Positions 49,282 through 58,121 of a DNA stretch of 64,000 bases are shown here, piece by piece. How positions within the stretch are numbered: the stretch's first letter is position 1; every line of letters begins with the position of its first letter. The stretch comes from Dactylosporangium siamense (GTDB lineage: Bacteria > Actinomycetota > Actinomycetes > Mycobacteriales > Micromonosporaceae): assembly GCF_016862795.1 (NCBI RefSeq), contig NZ_BONQ01000110.1:1-64000 (forward strand), written 5' to 3'. The notes beneath the pieces were generated by a model that did no database searches, had not been told where the DNA came from, and saw nothing but the letters and a program-made list of their open reading frames with translations. Made by a program: the position numbers and the translations under genes.

Positions 49282-50385
49282 ATGACTGGCCCACTGCACG
49301 GGCTGCGCGTCGTCGAGCTGGCCGGCATCGGGCCGGGGCCGTTCGCCGCGATGCTGCTCGCCGACCTGGGTGCGGACGTGGTCCGGGTCGACCGGGCCGG
49401 CGGCGGCTCGCCGATCGGCGCCGACCCCGCCGGTGACCTGCTCAACCGGGGCAAGCGCTCGATCGCGGTCGACCTCAAGCAGCCCGACGGCGTCGAGACG
49501 GTCCTGGGCCTCGCCGGCCGGGCCCACGCCCTCATCGAGGGCTGGCGCCCCGGCGTCGCCGAACGGCTCGGCGTCGGCCCAGACGCGGTCCTGGCCCGCA
49601 ACCCGGGACTGGTCTACGGGCGGATGACCGGCTGGGGTCAGGACGGCCCGCTCGCCACCACGGCCGGGCACGACGTCGACTACATCGCCCTCGCCGGCGC
49701 GCTGCAGCCGATCGGGCCGGCCGATGGCCCGCCGCAGATCCCGGTGAACCTGGTCGGCGACTTCGGCGGCGGCTCGCTGTATCTGGTCGTGGGGATCCTC
49801 GCCGCGCTGCGCGAGGCGGACCGCACCGGCCGGGGGCAGGTCGTCGACGCCGCGATCGTCGACGGCACCGCGCACCTCACCACGCTGCTGCACGGCCTGC
49901 GCGCGGCCGGCCGGTGGCAGGACCGGCGGGGCGCGAACCTGCTCGACGGCGGTGCGCCGTTCTACGCCGTCTACGAGACCGCCGACGCCGGGCACCTGGC
50001 GGTCGGCGCGCTCGAGCCGCAGTTCTACGCGGAGCTGCTGCGCCGCCTCGACCTGGACCGTGAGCCCGATCTGCCCGACCAGTACGACCCGGCCGGCTGG
50101 CCGCGGCTGCGCCGCGTGTTCGCAGCGCGCTTCGCCACCCGTACCCGGGAGGAATGGACACACCACTTCGCCGGCGGCGACGCCTGCGTCACCCCGGTGC
50201 TGACCCTGGACGAGGCGACCCGGGACGCGCACCTGGCCACCCGCGGGACGTTCGTGGAGCGGCACGGCACGATCCAGCCGGCGCTGGCGCCCCGGTTCTC
50301 GGCCACCCCGGCGCAGCTGTCCGGCCCGCCGCCGCTGCCCGGCCAGCACGGCCGGCAGATCCTCGACGAATGGAAGGTCCGTTGA
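49282..50385 (+). CDS. Alpha-methylacyl-CoA racemase (CaiB/BaiF)
   Basis: A 367-aa class III CoA-transferase-fold protein. The racemase catalytic residues known from the M. tuberculosis enzyme appear in matching contexts: His130 (TAGHDVDYIALAG), Asp160 (LVGDFGGGS) and Glu245 (AVGALEPQFYAEL). It should interconvert (2R)- and (2S)-2-methylacyl-CoA so that branched chains can enter beta-oxidation. The F420-type oxidoreductase gene overlaps its stop by 1 nt, forming an operon. ATG 49282. Confidence 0.88.
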   Translation: MTGPLHGLRVVELAGIGPGPFAAMLLADLGADVVRVDRAGGGSPIGADPAGDLLNRGKRSIAVDLKQPDGVETVLGLAGRAHALIEGWRPGVAERLGVGPDAVLARNPGLVYGRMTGWGQDGPLATTAGHDVDYIALAGALQPIGPADGPPQIPVNLVGDFGGGSLYLVVGILAALREADRTGRGQVVDAAIVDGTAHLTTLLHGLRAAGRWQDRRGANLLDGGAPFYAVYETADAGHLAVGALEPQFYAELLRRLDLDREPDLPDQYDPAGWPRLRRVFAARFATRTREEWTHHFAGGDACVTPVLTLDEATRDAHLATRGTFVERHGTIQPALAPRFSATPAQLSGPPPLPGQHGRQILDEWKVR

Positions 50386-51413
50386 TGCGCCTCGCCACGA
50401 CCCTGCAGTACGCCGCAGACCCAAGGACCGCCGCGGATCAGGCCGCCGGATGGGAATCGGCCGGGCTCGACGCGATCTGGGTCGCCGAGGCCTACGGGTT
50501 CGACGCCCCGACCATCCTCGGATACCTCGCCGCCCGCACCGAACGACTCGCGATCGGCTCGGCGATTCTGCCGATCTACTCCCGCACCCCGGCGCTGCTC
50601 GCGCAGACCGCGGCCGGGCTCGACGCGCTGTCCGGCGGCCGGGCCATGCTCGGCCTCGGCGCGTCCGGCCCGCAGGTCGTCGAGGGCTGGCACGGCGTGC
50701 CGTACGACAAGCCGCTCGCCCGGACCCGCGAGATCATCGAGATCTGCCGGCAGGCCTGGCGCCGCGAACCCCTGGCGCACGACGGCATCTACCGGCTGCC
50801 GCTGCCATCGGGCCAGGGCACAGGCCTGGGCAAGCCGTTGAAGATGCTCACCCACCCGGTCCGCGACCGGATCCCGATCTATCTCGCCGCGCTCGGCGAC
50901 CGTAACGTGACGATGACCGCCGAGCTGGCCGAGGGCTGGCTGCCGTTCCTGTACCTGCCGGAGCGCGCCGGCCAGGTCTGGGGTGACGCCCTGGCCGCCG
51001 GTGCGGCCCTCCGCGACCCGGCGCTCGGCCCGCTCGACATCGTGGCCGGCGGCCCCCTCGCGATCGGCGCCGACGTCACCCACCTGCGCTCGGTCGCGCG
51101 TCCCGTGATCGCGCTCTATGTCGGCGGGATGGGTGCCCGCGGCCGCAACTTCTACCACGACGTGGTCACCCGGTACGGCTTCGGCGCCGCCGCGGACCGC
51201 ATCCAGGACCTGTACCTGTCGGGCCGGAAGGAGGCCGCGGCCGCCGCCGTCCCCGACGAGCTCGTGGAGCTGTCGACCCTCATCGGACCGGCGGGATACG
51301 TGCGGGACCGGATCGCGGCCTTCAGGGACAGCGGCGTCACGACGCTCAACGTCACACCGCTCGGCCCCGACCCGCAGCGGCAGCTCGCCGCCGTCAAGGA
51401 CATGCTGGATTGA
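50385..51413 (+). CDS. F420-type LLM oxidoreductase
   Basis: A 342-aa luciferase-like TIM barrel. It begins MRLATTLQYAADPRTAADQAAGWESAGLDAIWVAEAYGFDAPTILGYLAARTERLAIGSAILPIYSRTP. It includes GRAMLGLGASGPQVVEGWHG and the C-terminal PAGYVRDRIAAFRDSGVTTLNVTPLG. These features are typical of actinobacterial F420-dependent LLM enzymes, though flavin use is possible. Co-translated with the racemase (TGATG overlap), so it probably oxidises or reduces an intermediate of the same branched-acyl pathway. Confidence 0.85.
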   Translation: MRLATTLQYAADPRTAADQAAGWESAGLDAIWVAEAYGFDAPTILGYLAARTERLAIGSAILPIYSRTPALLAQTAAGLDALSGGRAMLGLGASGPQVVEGWHGVPYDKPLARTREIIEICRQAWRREPLAHDGIYRLPLPSGQGTGLGKPLKMLTHPVRDRIPIYLAALGDRNVTMTAELAEGWLPFLYLPERAGQVWGDALAAGAALRDPALGPLDIVAGGPLAIGADVTHLRSVARPVIALYVGGMGARGRNFYHDVVTRYGFGAAADRIQDLYLSGRKEAAAAAVPDELVELSTLIGPAGYVRDRIAAFRDSGVTTLNVTPLGPDPQRQLAAVKDMLD

Positions 51414-51435
51414 GCGGCTGGACCTGGCTGCGCCG

Positions 51436-51455
51436 GCCCCGTCCGTGAGCGGGGC
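51436..51455. terminator. Short hairpin between convergent genes
   Basis: A 6-bp GCCCCG/CGGGGC stem with an 8-nt loop lies in the 54-bp gap between the LLM oxidoreductase and acyl-CoA ligase ends. A modest bidirectional terminator candidate. Confidence 0.45.
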
Positions 51456-51467
51456 GGGCGTCGTGCG

Positions 51468-53282
51468 TCAGTGGTACAGGCCGTCGATGACGTCGGCGTA
51501 GCGATCGACGATCACGCGGCGGCGCAGCTTCAGGGTCGGGGTCACCTCGCCGGTCACCGGGGACCAGGCCGCCGGCAGCACGTGGAACGTCTTGATCTGC
51601 TCGGGCCGGGACAGCTTGGCGTTCGCCGCGTCGACCGCTGCCTGGATCTCGGCCAGCAGCAGCGGGTCGGTCGCGAGCGCGGCCAGCTCCAGGGGGAGGT
51701 CGCGGGCGCGGGCCCACATCGGCGCCATCTCCTCGTCGAGGACGACGAGGGCGGTCACGTACGGGCGGCGGTCGCCGATCGCCACCGCCTGCCCGATCAG
51801 CGGATGCGCCCGCAGCAGGTTCTCGATCTGCGCCGGCGCGATGTTCTTGCCGCTGGACGTGATGATGAGTTCCTTCTTGCGGTCGGTGATGGTGAGGTAC
51901 CCGTCGTCGTCGAGCACCCCGACGTCGCCGGTGGCGAGCCAGCCGTCGGCGTCGGTGGCCGGCTCCACGCCACCGTCGGCGCGCAGGTAGCCGAGACAGA
52001 CCAGGGGGCCGCGGACCAGGATTTCGCCGTCGTCGGCCAGCCGCAGCCGCATGCCTGGGTTGATCCGCCCGACGGTGCCGGTGCGGAACGCGTCCGGTGC
52101 GTTGATCGTGGCGGTGCCGGTGGTCTCGGTCATGCCCCAGACCTCCAGCACGTCGAGGCCGCAGCCGGCGAGGAACCGCAGCACCGCGACCGGGATCGGC
52201 GCCGAGCCGCTGCCGGCCCAGCTCGTGCGGTCCAGCCCGAGGCGCGCCCGCACCGGCCGGAGGACCTGTTCGTCCAGGGTGGACACCCGGGCGGCGAGTT
52301 CGGCGGGCACCGGCAGGCTGGCCTCCCGCAGTACATGACGCTCCAACGCGGCGGACCGGGCCGCTTCGAAGGCGGCTCGGACGGCGGGGTCGGCGGCGGC
52401 GACGAAGGCCTGGATGCCGGCGACCATCTTCTCCCACACGCGGGGCACGCCGAAGAACGAGACCGGGCGGACCCGCAGCAGCCCGGCGGCCAGCTGCGCG
52501 GGGTCGGCGCAGATCGTGACGTGCCCGGCCCGGTACACCGCGTTGTAGATGCCCAGCATGCGCTCGGCGATGTGGGCGAGCGGCAGGTACGCCAGTGCCG
52601 GCGCGTGGTCGGGCACCGGCACGGTCGCCTCCAGCACCACCGACTGGTACACCACGTTGTGGTGGCTGAGCAGCACACCCTTCGGATCGCCGGTCGTGCC
52701 CGAGGTGTAGAGCAGTGTGACGGGCTGTTCCGGGCGCACCGCCCGCCACAGCCGCTCGAACGCCGCCGGGTCGGCCGCCGTCTCGAGGTCGTGCAGCGGC
52801 ACCGTGCCGGTCTCGGGCGGACCGTCGAGCTGGACCACCCGCGGCAGCGACGGCAGGTCGGGCAGGAACGGCCGGATCCGGTCGAGCTGGGCGGTGTTCT
52901 CGACCACGATCACGCGGGCCTGGCTGTGCTGGGCGACGTAGCGCAGCTGGTCGCCGCTGAGCGTGGCGTAGGCGGTGGCGGGCACGGCGCCGAGGTGCAC
53001 CGCGGCGAGGTCGATCAGCCAGTGTTCGGGCCGGCTGGACATCAACGTCAGCATGCGGTCGCCGGGGCGCAGGCCGAGCTCGTGCAGGCCGACGGTGAGG
53101 GCGGCGACCCGGTCGCGGACCTGCGCCCAGCTCAGGGTGTCGGCGCCGGCGAGGGTGCTGAGGGCGGGCAGGTCGCCGAACTCGCGGGCGTTGCGCTCGA
53201 GCAGCGAAGGGATGGTCAGGCCGGCGGCGGTCGCGGCGAACCGCCGCGCGAGGTCGTCCCGGGTGTCGGTGACAGGGGTCAT
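51468..53282 (-). CDS. fadD: Long-chain acyl-CoA ligase
   Basis: A 604-aa adenylate-forming enzyme. P-loop VTLLYTSGTTGDPKGVLLSH, LAYLPLAHIAERM, VWGMTETTGTATIN, YLTITDRKKELIITSSGKNIAPAQIE (hinge and linker) and C-terminal EVTPTLKLRRRVIVDRYADVI match the long-chain fatty-acyl-CoA synthetase group (FadD15-like). It activates a fatty acid with ATP and CoA. GGGAGG 8 nt upstream of ATG 53282. Downstream of the double-TetR gene on the same strand, with a GTTAACTTT element between. Confidence 0.9.
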   Translation of the reverse strand: MTPVTDTRDDLARRFAATAAGLTIPSLLERNAREFGDLPALSTLAGADTLSWAQVRDRVAALTVGLHELGLRPGDRMLTLMSSRPEHWLIDLAAVHLGAVPATAYATLSGDQLRYVAQHSQARVIVVENTAQLDRIRPFLPDLPSLPRVVQLDGPPETGTVPLHDLETAADPAAFERLWRAVRPEQPVTLLYTSGTTGDPKGVLLSHHNVVYQSVVLEATVPVPDHAPALAYLPLAHIAERMLGIYNAVYRAGHVTICADPAQLAAGLLRVRPVSFFGVPRVWEKMVAGIQAFVAAADPAVRAAFEAARSAALERHVLREASLPVPAELAARVSTLDEQVLRPVRARLGLDRTSWAGSGSAPIPVAVLRFLAGCGLDVLEVWGMTETTGTATINAPDAFRTGTVGRINPGMRLRLADDGEILVRGPLVCLGYLRADGGVEPATDADGWLATGDVGVLDDDGYLTITDRKKELIITSSGKNIAPAQIENLLRAHPLIGQAVAIGDRRPYVTALVVLDEEMAPMWARARDLPLELAALATDPLLLAEIQAAVDAANAKLSRPEQIKTFHVLPAAWSPVTGEVTPTLKLRRRVIVDRYADVIDGLYH

Positions 53283-53406
53283 CGTGGTGCCTCCCTTACC
53301 CGGTGACCGTGCGCGGGATGTGGTCACCGGAGCGTCGTGGCGTCTGACGTCGCCGGAGCGGGGCACGGGCACACCGCCGTCGCTCCTGTGGGCACTGTAA
53401 ACGACG

Positions 53407-53415
53407 GTTAACTTT
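53407..53415. promoter_or_regulatory. GTTAACTTT element, copy 1
   Basis: GTTAACTTT (with palindromic core GTTAAC) overlaps the stop of the double-TetR gene, 125 bp upstream of the fadD start. The same 9-mer occurs inverted at 54684-54692, before the thiolase gene. Confidence 0.4.
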
Positions 53416-54631
53416 CTGGGAAGGTGTGCAGCGCGACGAGCGCGAGCCGGGCGACGGCAGCGGGCACGCCGCCGGTCCCGGTGAAACGGACGGCCCGGCC
53501 CAGGTCGGTGACCAGGTTGATGGCCGCGTGCACGAGCACCCGGGCGTCGGTGGCCGGCAGGTCGGGGCGGGCCTGGGTGAGCAGCCGCACCCACTCCTCG
53601 ACGTGCAGCCGCTGGACCTTGCGCAGCTCGTGCCGGTCCGGCTCGGGCAGGTTGTTGTTCTCGGCGAGGTACACCGAGACCAGGTCGCTCTCGCCGAACG
53701 CGAAGCCGACGTACGCCGCGACGAGCCGGCGCACCGCGTCGCCGGGGCCGGTGGCGCCCCGCAGCGCCGTCGCCGTCGACGCGGCCAGCCGGTCCGAGGC
53801 GCGGTAGTACGCGGCGGCGAGCAGATCGCCCTTGCTCGGGAAGTAGCGGTACACACTGGAGGCGTTGATCCCGGCGGCGGCGCCGATGTCCTCCATGCCG
53901 ACGGCGTGATACCCGAGCCGGTGGAACAGCCGGATCGCCGCGGCCAGCAGCAGCTCCCGGCGCGACTCGAGCCCGTGCGCGGGCGGCTCGGCGGCGTGCG
54001 CGGCGAGGTGCGCGGCGCCGCGGGCGGACCGGATCGCGGCCGCGGGCGGCGCATCGGCGCGGAGCATCGCCCAGCCGAGCCGGTGCAGCGTCGCCTCGGC
54101 GCGGGCCTTCGGCGCGGCGGCCCGGTGCGTGGTCAGGCTGCCGAAGGTGCTCAGCGCGGCGCGCACCAGGAACTCGGCGCCGCCGGCGGACAGCTCCGGG
54201 CGCAGCCGCCGCAGCGGGGCGACGAGGCGGCCGTCGAGGGTGGCGAGGTCGGCGCGGAACTCGGTGCGGTGCTCCTCGGCGAGGTAGCGCCATTCCCACT
54301 GGTACAGCGCGCCGACCTTGCGCCGCTCCACGGTGAACCGGGCGAGCGCGGCCAGCTGCGCGTCGAGCACCTCGGCCGGGTCGTCGCCCGGCACCTCCCG
54401 CGCCGCGTCGAGTGCCGCGGTGACCAGCTCGCGGGTGGCGTGCACGAGGATCGCGTACTTGTTGGGAAAGTGCCGGTAGACCGCCGGCCCGCTGATCCCG
54501 ACCGCCGCCGCGATCTCGTCGATGCCGACCAGGTGATACCCGCGCTCGCAGAACAACTCGGCCGCGACGAGCGCGATCTGGGCCTTGCGGTTCTTCGGCC
54601 GCTTCCTGGGAGCGAGGTCGGTGGCTGGCAC
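53408..54631 (-). CDS. Double TetR-domain regulator
   Basis: A 407-aa regulator made of two complete TetR units in one chain. The first HTH is [49 protein letters not shown] (about residues 12-60). The second is [49 protein letters not shown] (about 218-268). Each is followed by its own helical domain. A normal TetR is about 200 aa and works as a dimer, so this is a covalent pseudo-dimer. It lies between fadD and the thiolase operon and likely controls both. Confidence 0.85.
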   Translation of the reverse strand: MPATDLAPRKRPKNRKAQIALVAAELFCERGYHLVGIDEIAAAVGISGPAVYRHFPNKYAILVHATRELVTAALDAAREVPGDDPAEVLDAQLAALARFTVERRKVGALYQWEWRYLAEEHRTEFRADLATLDGRLVAPLRRLRPELSAGGAEFLVRAALSTFGSLTTHRAAAPKARAEATLHRLGWAMLRADAPPAAAIRSARGAAHLAAHAAEPPAHGLESRRELLLAAAIRLFHRLGYHAVGMEDIGAAAGINASSVYRYFPSKGDLLAAAYYRASDRLAASTATALRGATGPGDAVRRLVAAYVGFAFGESDLVSVYLAENNNLPEPDRHELRKVQRLHVEEWVRLLTQARPDLPATDARVLVHAAINLVTDLGRAVRFTGTGGVPAAVARLALVALHTFPES

Positions 54632-54683
54632 ACCGTGGAGCCTACGGCAGGCCGGGCCTTGACGGGCGCGGAGCGTCTCCGAC

Positions 54684-54692
54684 AAAGTTAAC
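54684..54692. promoter_or_regulatory. GTTAACTTT element, copy 2 (inverted: AAAGTTAAC)
   Basis: This copy lies in the 92-bp gap between the divergent double-TetR and thiolase genes, 32 bp before the thiolase ATG. It is a candidate binding site of the double-TetR protein. Confidence 0.45.
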
Positions 54693-54723
54693 GAAGATTC
54701 GCACACCGACCGGAGAGGTTGCG

Positions 54724-55926
54724 ATGACACCAGAGGCCTACGTGTTCGACGCGGTCCGCACGCCGCGCGGGCGGGGCATGCAGAACGGCGCGCTGCACGG
54801 CGTGAAGCCGGTGTCGCTGGTCGTGGGGCTGCTCGACGAGCTGCACGCCCGCCACCCGGACCTGGACCCGGCCGCGATCGACGACATCGTGCTGGGTGTC
54901 GTCTCGCCCGTCGGCGACCAGGGCTCCGACATCGCCAGGACCGCCGCGATCGCGGCCGGCCTGCCGGACACCGTCGCGGGGGTGCAGCTGAACCGGTTCT
55001 GCGCGTCCGGTCTGGAGGCGGTGAACGTCGCCGCGCAGAAGGTCCGCGCCGGTTGGGAGGACCTCGTCCTCGCCGGCGGCGTGGAATCGATGTCGCGGGT
55101 GCCGATGGGCTCCGACGGGGGAGCGTGGGCCCTGGACCCGGAGACGAACTACGCTACGCGGTTCGTCCCGCAGGGCATCGGCGCCGACCTGATCGCGACC
55201 ATGGAGGGCTTCAGCCGCGAGGACGTGGACGCCTACGCCCTGGAGTCGCAGACCCGCGCGGCGAAGGCCTGGGCGGGCGGCTACTTCGCCCGGTCGGTGG
55301 TGCCGGTCCGGGACCGCAACGGCCTGGTGGTGCTCGACCGCGACGAGCACCTGCGCGCGTCCACGGCCGAAGGCCTCGCGGCGCTGCCGCCGTCGTTCGG
55401 GGTTCTCGGCGGTTTCGACGCGGTGGCGTTGCAGCGGTACCACTGGGTCGAGCGGATCGAGCACGTGCACACCGCTGGGAACTCCTCCGGCATCGTCGAC
55501 GGCGCGTCGCTCGTCCTCGTCGGCACTGAACGGGCGGGAGCGGCGGCCGGGCTGACACCACGGGCGCGGATCGTCGCGGCCGCCGTGTCCGGCGCCGACC
55601 CGACGATCATGCTGACGGGACCGGCACCGGCCAGCCGCAAGGCCCTCGCGAAGGCCGGCCTCACCGTCGCGGACCTCGACCTGGTCGAGATGAACGAGGC
55701 GTTCGCCGCGGTCGTGCTGCGCTTCGCCAAAGACCTGGACCTCCCCCTGGACAAGGTCAACGTGAACGGCGGCGCGATCGCGATGGGCCACCCGCTCGGT
55801 GCGACCGGCGGGATGCTGCTCGGCACGATCGTGGACGAGCTGGAACGCCGCGGCCAGCGGTTCGGCCTGGTCACCCTGTGCATCGGCGGCGGCATGGGGA
55901 TCGCGACGATCGTGGAGCGGCTCTGA
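54724..55926 (+). CDS. fadA: Acetyl-CoA acyltransferase (thiolase)
   Basis: A 400-aa type II thiolase. Nucleophile Cys93 lies in [13 protein letters not shown], His356 in [10 protein letters not shown] and the second Cys386 in [16 protein letters not shown]. The [15 protein letters not shown] motif is intact. It cleaves 3-ketoacyl-CoA with CoA in the last step of beta-oxidation. The next gene (FadB-like) overlaps its stop by 1 nt. The operon is divergent from the double-TetR gene. ATG 54724. Confidence 0.92.
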   Translation: MTPEAYVFDAVRTPRGRGMQNGALHGVKPVSLVVGLLDELHARHPDLDPAAIDDIVLGVVSPVGDQGSDIARTAAIAAGLPDTVAGVQLNRFCASGLEAVNVAAQKVRAGWEDLVLAGGVESMSRVPMGSDGGAWALDPETNYATRFVPQGIGADLIATMEGFSREDVDAYALESQTRAAKAWAGGYFARSVVPVRDRNGLVVLDRDEHLRASTAEGLAALPPSFGVLGGFDAVALQRYHWVERIEHVHTAGNSSGIVDGASLVLVGTERAGAAAGLTPRARIVAAAVSGADPTIMLTGPAPASRKALAKAGLTVADLDLVEMNEAFAAVVLRFAKDLDLPLDKVNVNGGAIAMGHPLGATGGMLLGTIVDELERRGQRFGLVTLCIGGGMGIATIVERL

Positions 55927-58019
55927 TGACCATCCGATACGACCGCGGCGCCGACGGCGTCGTCGTGCTCACCGTCGACGACCCCAGCCGGGGCGTCAAC
56001 ACCATGAACGCGGCGTTCCTGGCGAGCCTGGACACCGTCCTGGACCGCCTCGAGGCGGAGCGGGCCGACATCACCGGCGTGATCATCACCTCGGCGAAGC
56101 GGTCCTGGTTCGCCGGCGGCGACCTGGACATGCTCGGCAGCATCGGCGCGGACCAGGCGGCGGAGGCGTACGCGGCCAGCATGCGGGTCAAGGCCCAGCT
56201 GCGCCGCCTGGAGACGCTGGGCCGGCCCGTGGTCGCGGCGATCAACGGCACCGTCCTCGGCGGCGGCCTGGAACTGGCCCTCGCCTGCCACCACCGGGTC
56301 GTCGCCGACGACCGCACGATCGAGATCGGGTGCCCCGAGGTCACGCTCGGCCTGCTGCCGGCCGGCGGCGGGGTCGTGCGGACGGTGCGCCTCCTCGGCC
56401 TCACCGAGGCGCTGCTGCAGGTGCTGCTCAAAGGCCAGCGGCACCGGCCGGCGAAGGCCCTCGAGATCGGCCTGGTCGACCAGGTGTCCCCTCACGAGGA
56501 GCTCCTGGACAGGGCGAAGGCCTGGATCGCGGCGAACCCCGGCGCGGTGCAGCCGTGGGACGTGCCCGGCTACCGGATCCCCGGTGGCGCGCCGAGCAGC
56601 CCGAAGCTCGCCGCGAACCTGCCCGCGTTTCCGGCGAACCTGCGCAAGGAGCTCAAGGGCGCCCCGTATCCGGCGCCCCGCAACATCCTCGCCGCCGCCG
56701 TCGAGGGCGCGCAGGTGGACCTGGCGACCGCGTTCGACATCGAGGCCCGGTACTTCACCGAGCTGGCCACCGGGCAGATCGCGAAGAACATGATCCGGGC
56801 GTTCTTCTTCGACCTGCAGGCCGCCAACGCCCGCGGCGGGTCACAGCGGTGCACCGAGGTCGCGGTGCTGGGCGCCGGGATGATGGGGGCCGGGATCGCC
56901 TACGTGTGCGCCCGGGCCGGCATGCGGGTGCTGCTCAAGGACGTCACCGTCGAGGCCGCCCGGCGCGGCAAGGCGTACTCGGAACGCCTCGTCGCCAAGG
57001 GGCGCGGCGGACCGGACCTCCTCGACCGGATCATCCCGACCGCCGACCCGGCCGACCTGGCCGGCGCGGACCTGGTCATCGAGGCCGTGTTCGAGGACCC
57101 GGCGCTCAAGCACAAGGTGTTCGCCGAGATCGAGGATATCGTCGCCGCCGACGCGCTGCTGTGCTCCAACACCTCCACCCTGCCCATCACCGGGCTCGCC
57201 GAGGGCGTGCGGCGCCGGGCGGACTTCGTTGGCCTGCACTTCTTCTCACCCGTGGACAGGATGCCTCTCGTCGAGGTCATCCGTGGCGCCGGCACCTCCG
57301 ACGCCGCCGTCGACCGCGCCCTGGGCGTCGTGCGACAGCTGCGCAAGACCCCGATCGTCGTCAACGACAGCCGCGGCTTCTTCACCAGCCGCGTCATCGG
57401 CACCTTCACCAACGAGGGCGTCGCGATGCTCGCCGAGGGCATCGCCGCGCCGTCGATCGAGCAGGCCAGCGCCCAGGCCGGCTACCCGGCGCCGGTGCTG
57501 CAGCTCATGGACGAGCTGACCCTCACCCTGCCGCGCAAGATCCGTCGCGAGAATGCCGCCGCCGGCGCCTGGACCCCACATCCGGCCGACGCGGTCATCG
57601 ACCGCATGATCGACGAGTTCGGGCGGCCCGGCCGGTCCGGCGGCGCCGGGTTCTACGGGTACGCCGACGGAAAGCGCACCAGGCTCTGGCCCGGACTGCG
57701 CGAACACTTCGCCCGGGACGGCGTCCGGCCGCCGCTGATCGACCTGCAGGAGCGGATGCTGTTCGCCGAGGCCCTCGAATCGGTGCGGTGCCTCGACGAG
57801 GGCGTCCTCACCTGCGTCGCCGACGCCAACATCGGCTCCATCCTCGGCATCGGCTTCCCCGGCTGGACCGGCGGCGTGCTGCAGTACGTCAACCAGTACG
57901 ACGGTGGCCTGCCCGGCTTCATCGCCCGGGCCCGCGAGCTCGCCACGCGCTACGGGTCCCGCTTCGACCCGCCCCGGCTGCTGCTGGACAAGGCCGTCCG
58001 CGGGGAGGAGTTCCGCTGA
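55926..58019 (+). CDS. fadB: FadB-like enoyl-CoA hydratase/3-hydroxyacyl-CoA dehydrogenase
   Basis: A 697-aa bifunctional enzyme. Residues about 5-200 are the crotonase domain (VVAAINGTVLGGGLELALACHHRVVADD oxyanion hole; GCPEVTLGLLPAGGGVVRTVRLLG). Residues about 315-500 are the NAD-binding 3HCDH_N domain (VAVLGAGMMGAGIAYVCARAGMRVLL, GLHFFSPVDRMPLVEV), followed by 3HCDH C-terminal repeats (NDSRGFFTSRVIGTFTNEG; SGGAGFYGYADGK). It performs hydration and dehydrogenation in beta-oxidation. Co-translated with the thiolase as a trifunctional-complex pair. Confidence 0.92.
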   Translation: MTIRYDRGADGVVVLTVDDPSRGVNTMNAAFLASLDTVLDRLEAERADITGVIITSAKRSWFAGGDLDMLGSIGADQAAEAYAASMRVKAQLRRLETLGRPVVAAINGTVLGGGLELALACHHRVVADDRTIEIGCPEVTLGLLPAGGGVVRTVRLLGLTEALLQVLLKGQRHRPAKALEIGLVDQVSPHEELLDRAKAWIAANPGAVQPWDVPGYRIPGGAPSSPKLAANLPAFPANLRKELKGAPYPAPRNILAAAVEGAQVDLATAFDIEARYFTELATGQIAKNMIRAFFFDLQAANARGGSQRCTEVAVLGAGMMGAGIAYVCARAGMRVLLKDVTVEAARRGKAYSERLVAKGRGGPDLLDRIIPTADPADLAGADLVIEAVFEDPALKHKVFAEIEDIVAADALLCSNTSTLPITGLAEGVRRRADFVGLHFFSPVDRMPLVEVIRGAGTSDAAVDRALGVVRQLRKTPIVVNDSRGFFTSRVIGTFTNEGVAMLAEGIAAPSIEQASAQAGYPAPVLQLMDELTLTLPRKIRRENAAAGAWTPHPADAVIDRMIDEFGRPGRSGGAGFYGYADGKRTRLWPGLREHFARDGVRPPLIDLQERMLFAEALESVRCLDEGVLTCVADANIGSILGIGFPGWTGGVLQYVNQYDGGLPGFIARARELATRYGSRFDPPRLLLDKAVRGEEFR

Positions 58020-58121
58020 ACCTCGTGCAGGGTAGCGGGTGGGGCGAGCCCCCGACATGAACAGCAGGTAGCGGGCGATCGTCCGGAAAGATTGGGCTTT
58101 GTCCACAGTCGCCGCTCGTCG

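Noticed and set aside
48410-49285. 291-aa plus-strand frame over the repeat tract and the GntR antisense
   Set aside because: The start is only Ala/Thr/Arg repeat translation, and the rest is the antisense of the GntR gene.
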